The translations under genes were made by a program, and so were the position numbers. A stretch of 64,000 nucleotides of DNA, taken from assembly GCF_000495435.3 (NCBI RefSeq), contig NZ_AXUN02000198.1, forward strand, positions 62,001 to 126,000, given 5' to 3'. The notes under the pieces were generated by a model. It was not told where the DNA came from. It saw only the letters and a program-made list of their open reading frames with translations, and did not search any database. Below, in pieces: positions 63,630 to 64,000 of the stretch (position 1 is its first letter; every line of letters starts with the position of its first letter). The DNA comes from Youngiibacter fragilis 232.1 (lineage in GTDB: Bacteria; Bacillota; Clostridia; Clostridiales; Clostridiaceae).

Positions 63630-64000
63630 AGAGTACAGGACCGTCCGCGAAGTCGTCGGACCACTTATGGTTGTCGACGGGGTAGAAGGAATAAAGTACG
63701 AAGAACTGGTTGAGATCGAGCTCCAGACCGGTGAAAAGAGAAGGGGAAGAGTCCTTGAGGTCAACGGGGACAAGGCCATGGTACAGCTGTTCGAGGGTTC
63801 GTCAGGAATCAACCTGAGGGACACGAAGGTCAGGTTCCTTGGCAAGCCGCTTGAACTCGGAGTTTCCGAGGATATGATTGGAAGGATATTCGACGGACTA
63901 GGAAGGCCAAAGGATGGCGGACCGAAGATCATTCCGGAGAAGAGACTGGACATCAACGGAGTTCCGATAAACCCGGTTTCAAGGGATTACCCGTCAGAGT
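63622..64000 (+). CDS. ntpB: V-type ATPase subunit B, N-terminal part
   Basis: The first 126 codons are present and the gene runs past the right edge. The start [22 protein letters not shown], the later [23 protein letters not shown], and NPVSRDYP are the normal start of subunit B, the non-catalytic head subunit. The ATG at 63622 lies in the last codons of subunit A, after GGAGG. Subunit D, usually next, lies outside the window. Confidence 0.94.
   Translation, partial: MLKEYRTVREVVGPLMVVDGVEGIKYEELVEIELQTGEKRRGRVLEVNGDKAMVQLFEGSSGINLRDTKVRFLGKPLELGVSEDMIGRIFDGLGRPKDGGPKIIPEKRLDINGVPINPVSRDYPSE

Overview
The window reads as chromosomal DNA of an anaerobic, Gram-positive bacterium of the Bacillota, most likely class Clostridia. 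The reasons are: a V-type ATPase operon instead of an F-type one, a tig-clpP-clpX-lon-engB block as in other Firmicutes, PyrR-type attenuation of pyrimidine genes, a PerR-type Fur protein, a SpoVB-like flippase, and a purine-fermentation gene set known mostly from gut and amino-acid-fermenting anaerobes. Arginine is written very largely as AGG, isoleucine often as ATA, and TTG starts are common. I saw no rRNA or tRNA gene, CRISPR array, transposase or phage gene. The species cannot be told from the window.

Positions 1-12100 hold two convergent operons. On the plus strand: the end of 2,3-diaminopropionate ammonia-lyase, the ygfK-type iron-sulfur flavoprotein, ssnA, an NCS2 purine permease, a dihydropyrimidinase-like hydrolase and a YheO/DauR-type regulator. 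On the minus strand: ygeY (M20 hydrolase), ygeW (carbamoyltransferase-like) and a carbamate kinase. Together they fit purine (uric acid/xanthine) uptake, reduction, opening of both rings, release of a C3 diamine, and ATP formation from carbamoyl phosphate. That pathway reading is inference from the gene set.

Positions 12300-19950 hold a DUF427 gene, pyrBI behind a PyrR-type attenuator that can be folded by eye, an M20 peptidase, a Fur-family regulator (possible Zur), a small membrane protein, a DUF2804 protein, and a divergent zinc uptake locus (znuCB and znuA) with a Fur-type operator. Positions 20000-29500 hold oligoendopeptidase F, a rhomboid protease, a DUF1232 protein, an RNase H with a viroplasmin-like N-terminus, a tandem pair of HTH-TPR regulators with a palindrome in their promoter, a PspC protein and an alanyl-tRNA editing protein.

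Positions 29590-33631 form a sulfur-transfer operon: cysteine desulfurase, thiI, an unrecognised 54-codon cysteine-rich ORF, a membrane-anchored protein and a TIM-barrel protein. Then follow the proteostasis block (33720-40043), a guanine deaminase, perR, argF, a thioredoxin-like protein and a minus-strand nicotinate phosphoribosyltransferase-queT-MFS group. Positions 48175-57075 hold a UvrD-like helicase, a pseudouridine synthase, a flippase, a DUF2238 protein, an M29 aminopeptidase, a phospholipase-C-like protein overlapping a B12-type radical SAM gene. The window ends inside a V-ATPase operon (H-like, I, K, E, C, F, A, B) whose ring subunit keeps the sodium ligands known from Enterococcus hirae NtpK.

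No clearly new multi-gene system is evident. The items most worth a second look are the small cysteine-rich ORF after thiI, the pyr attenuator, the zinc control region with 22-bp-spaced direct repeats, the HTH-TPR pair with its operator-like palindrome, and several short duplications of gene ends and intergenic DNA.
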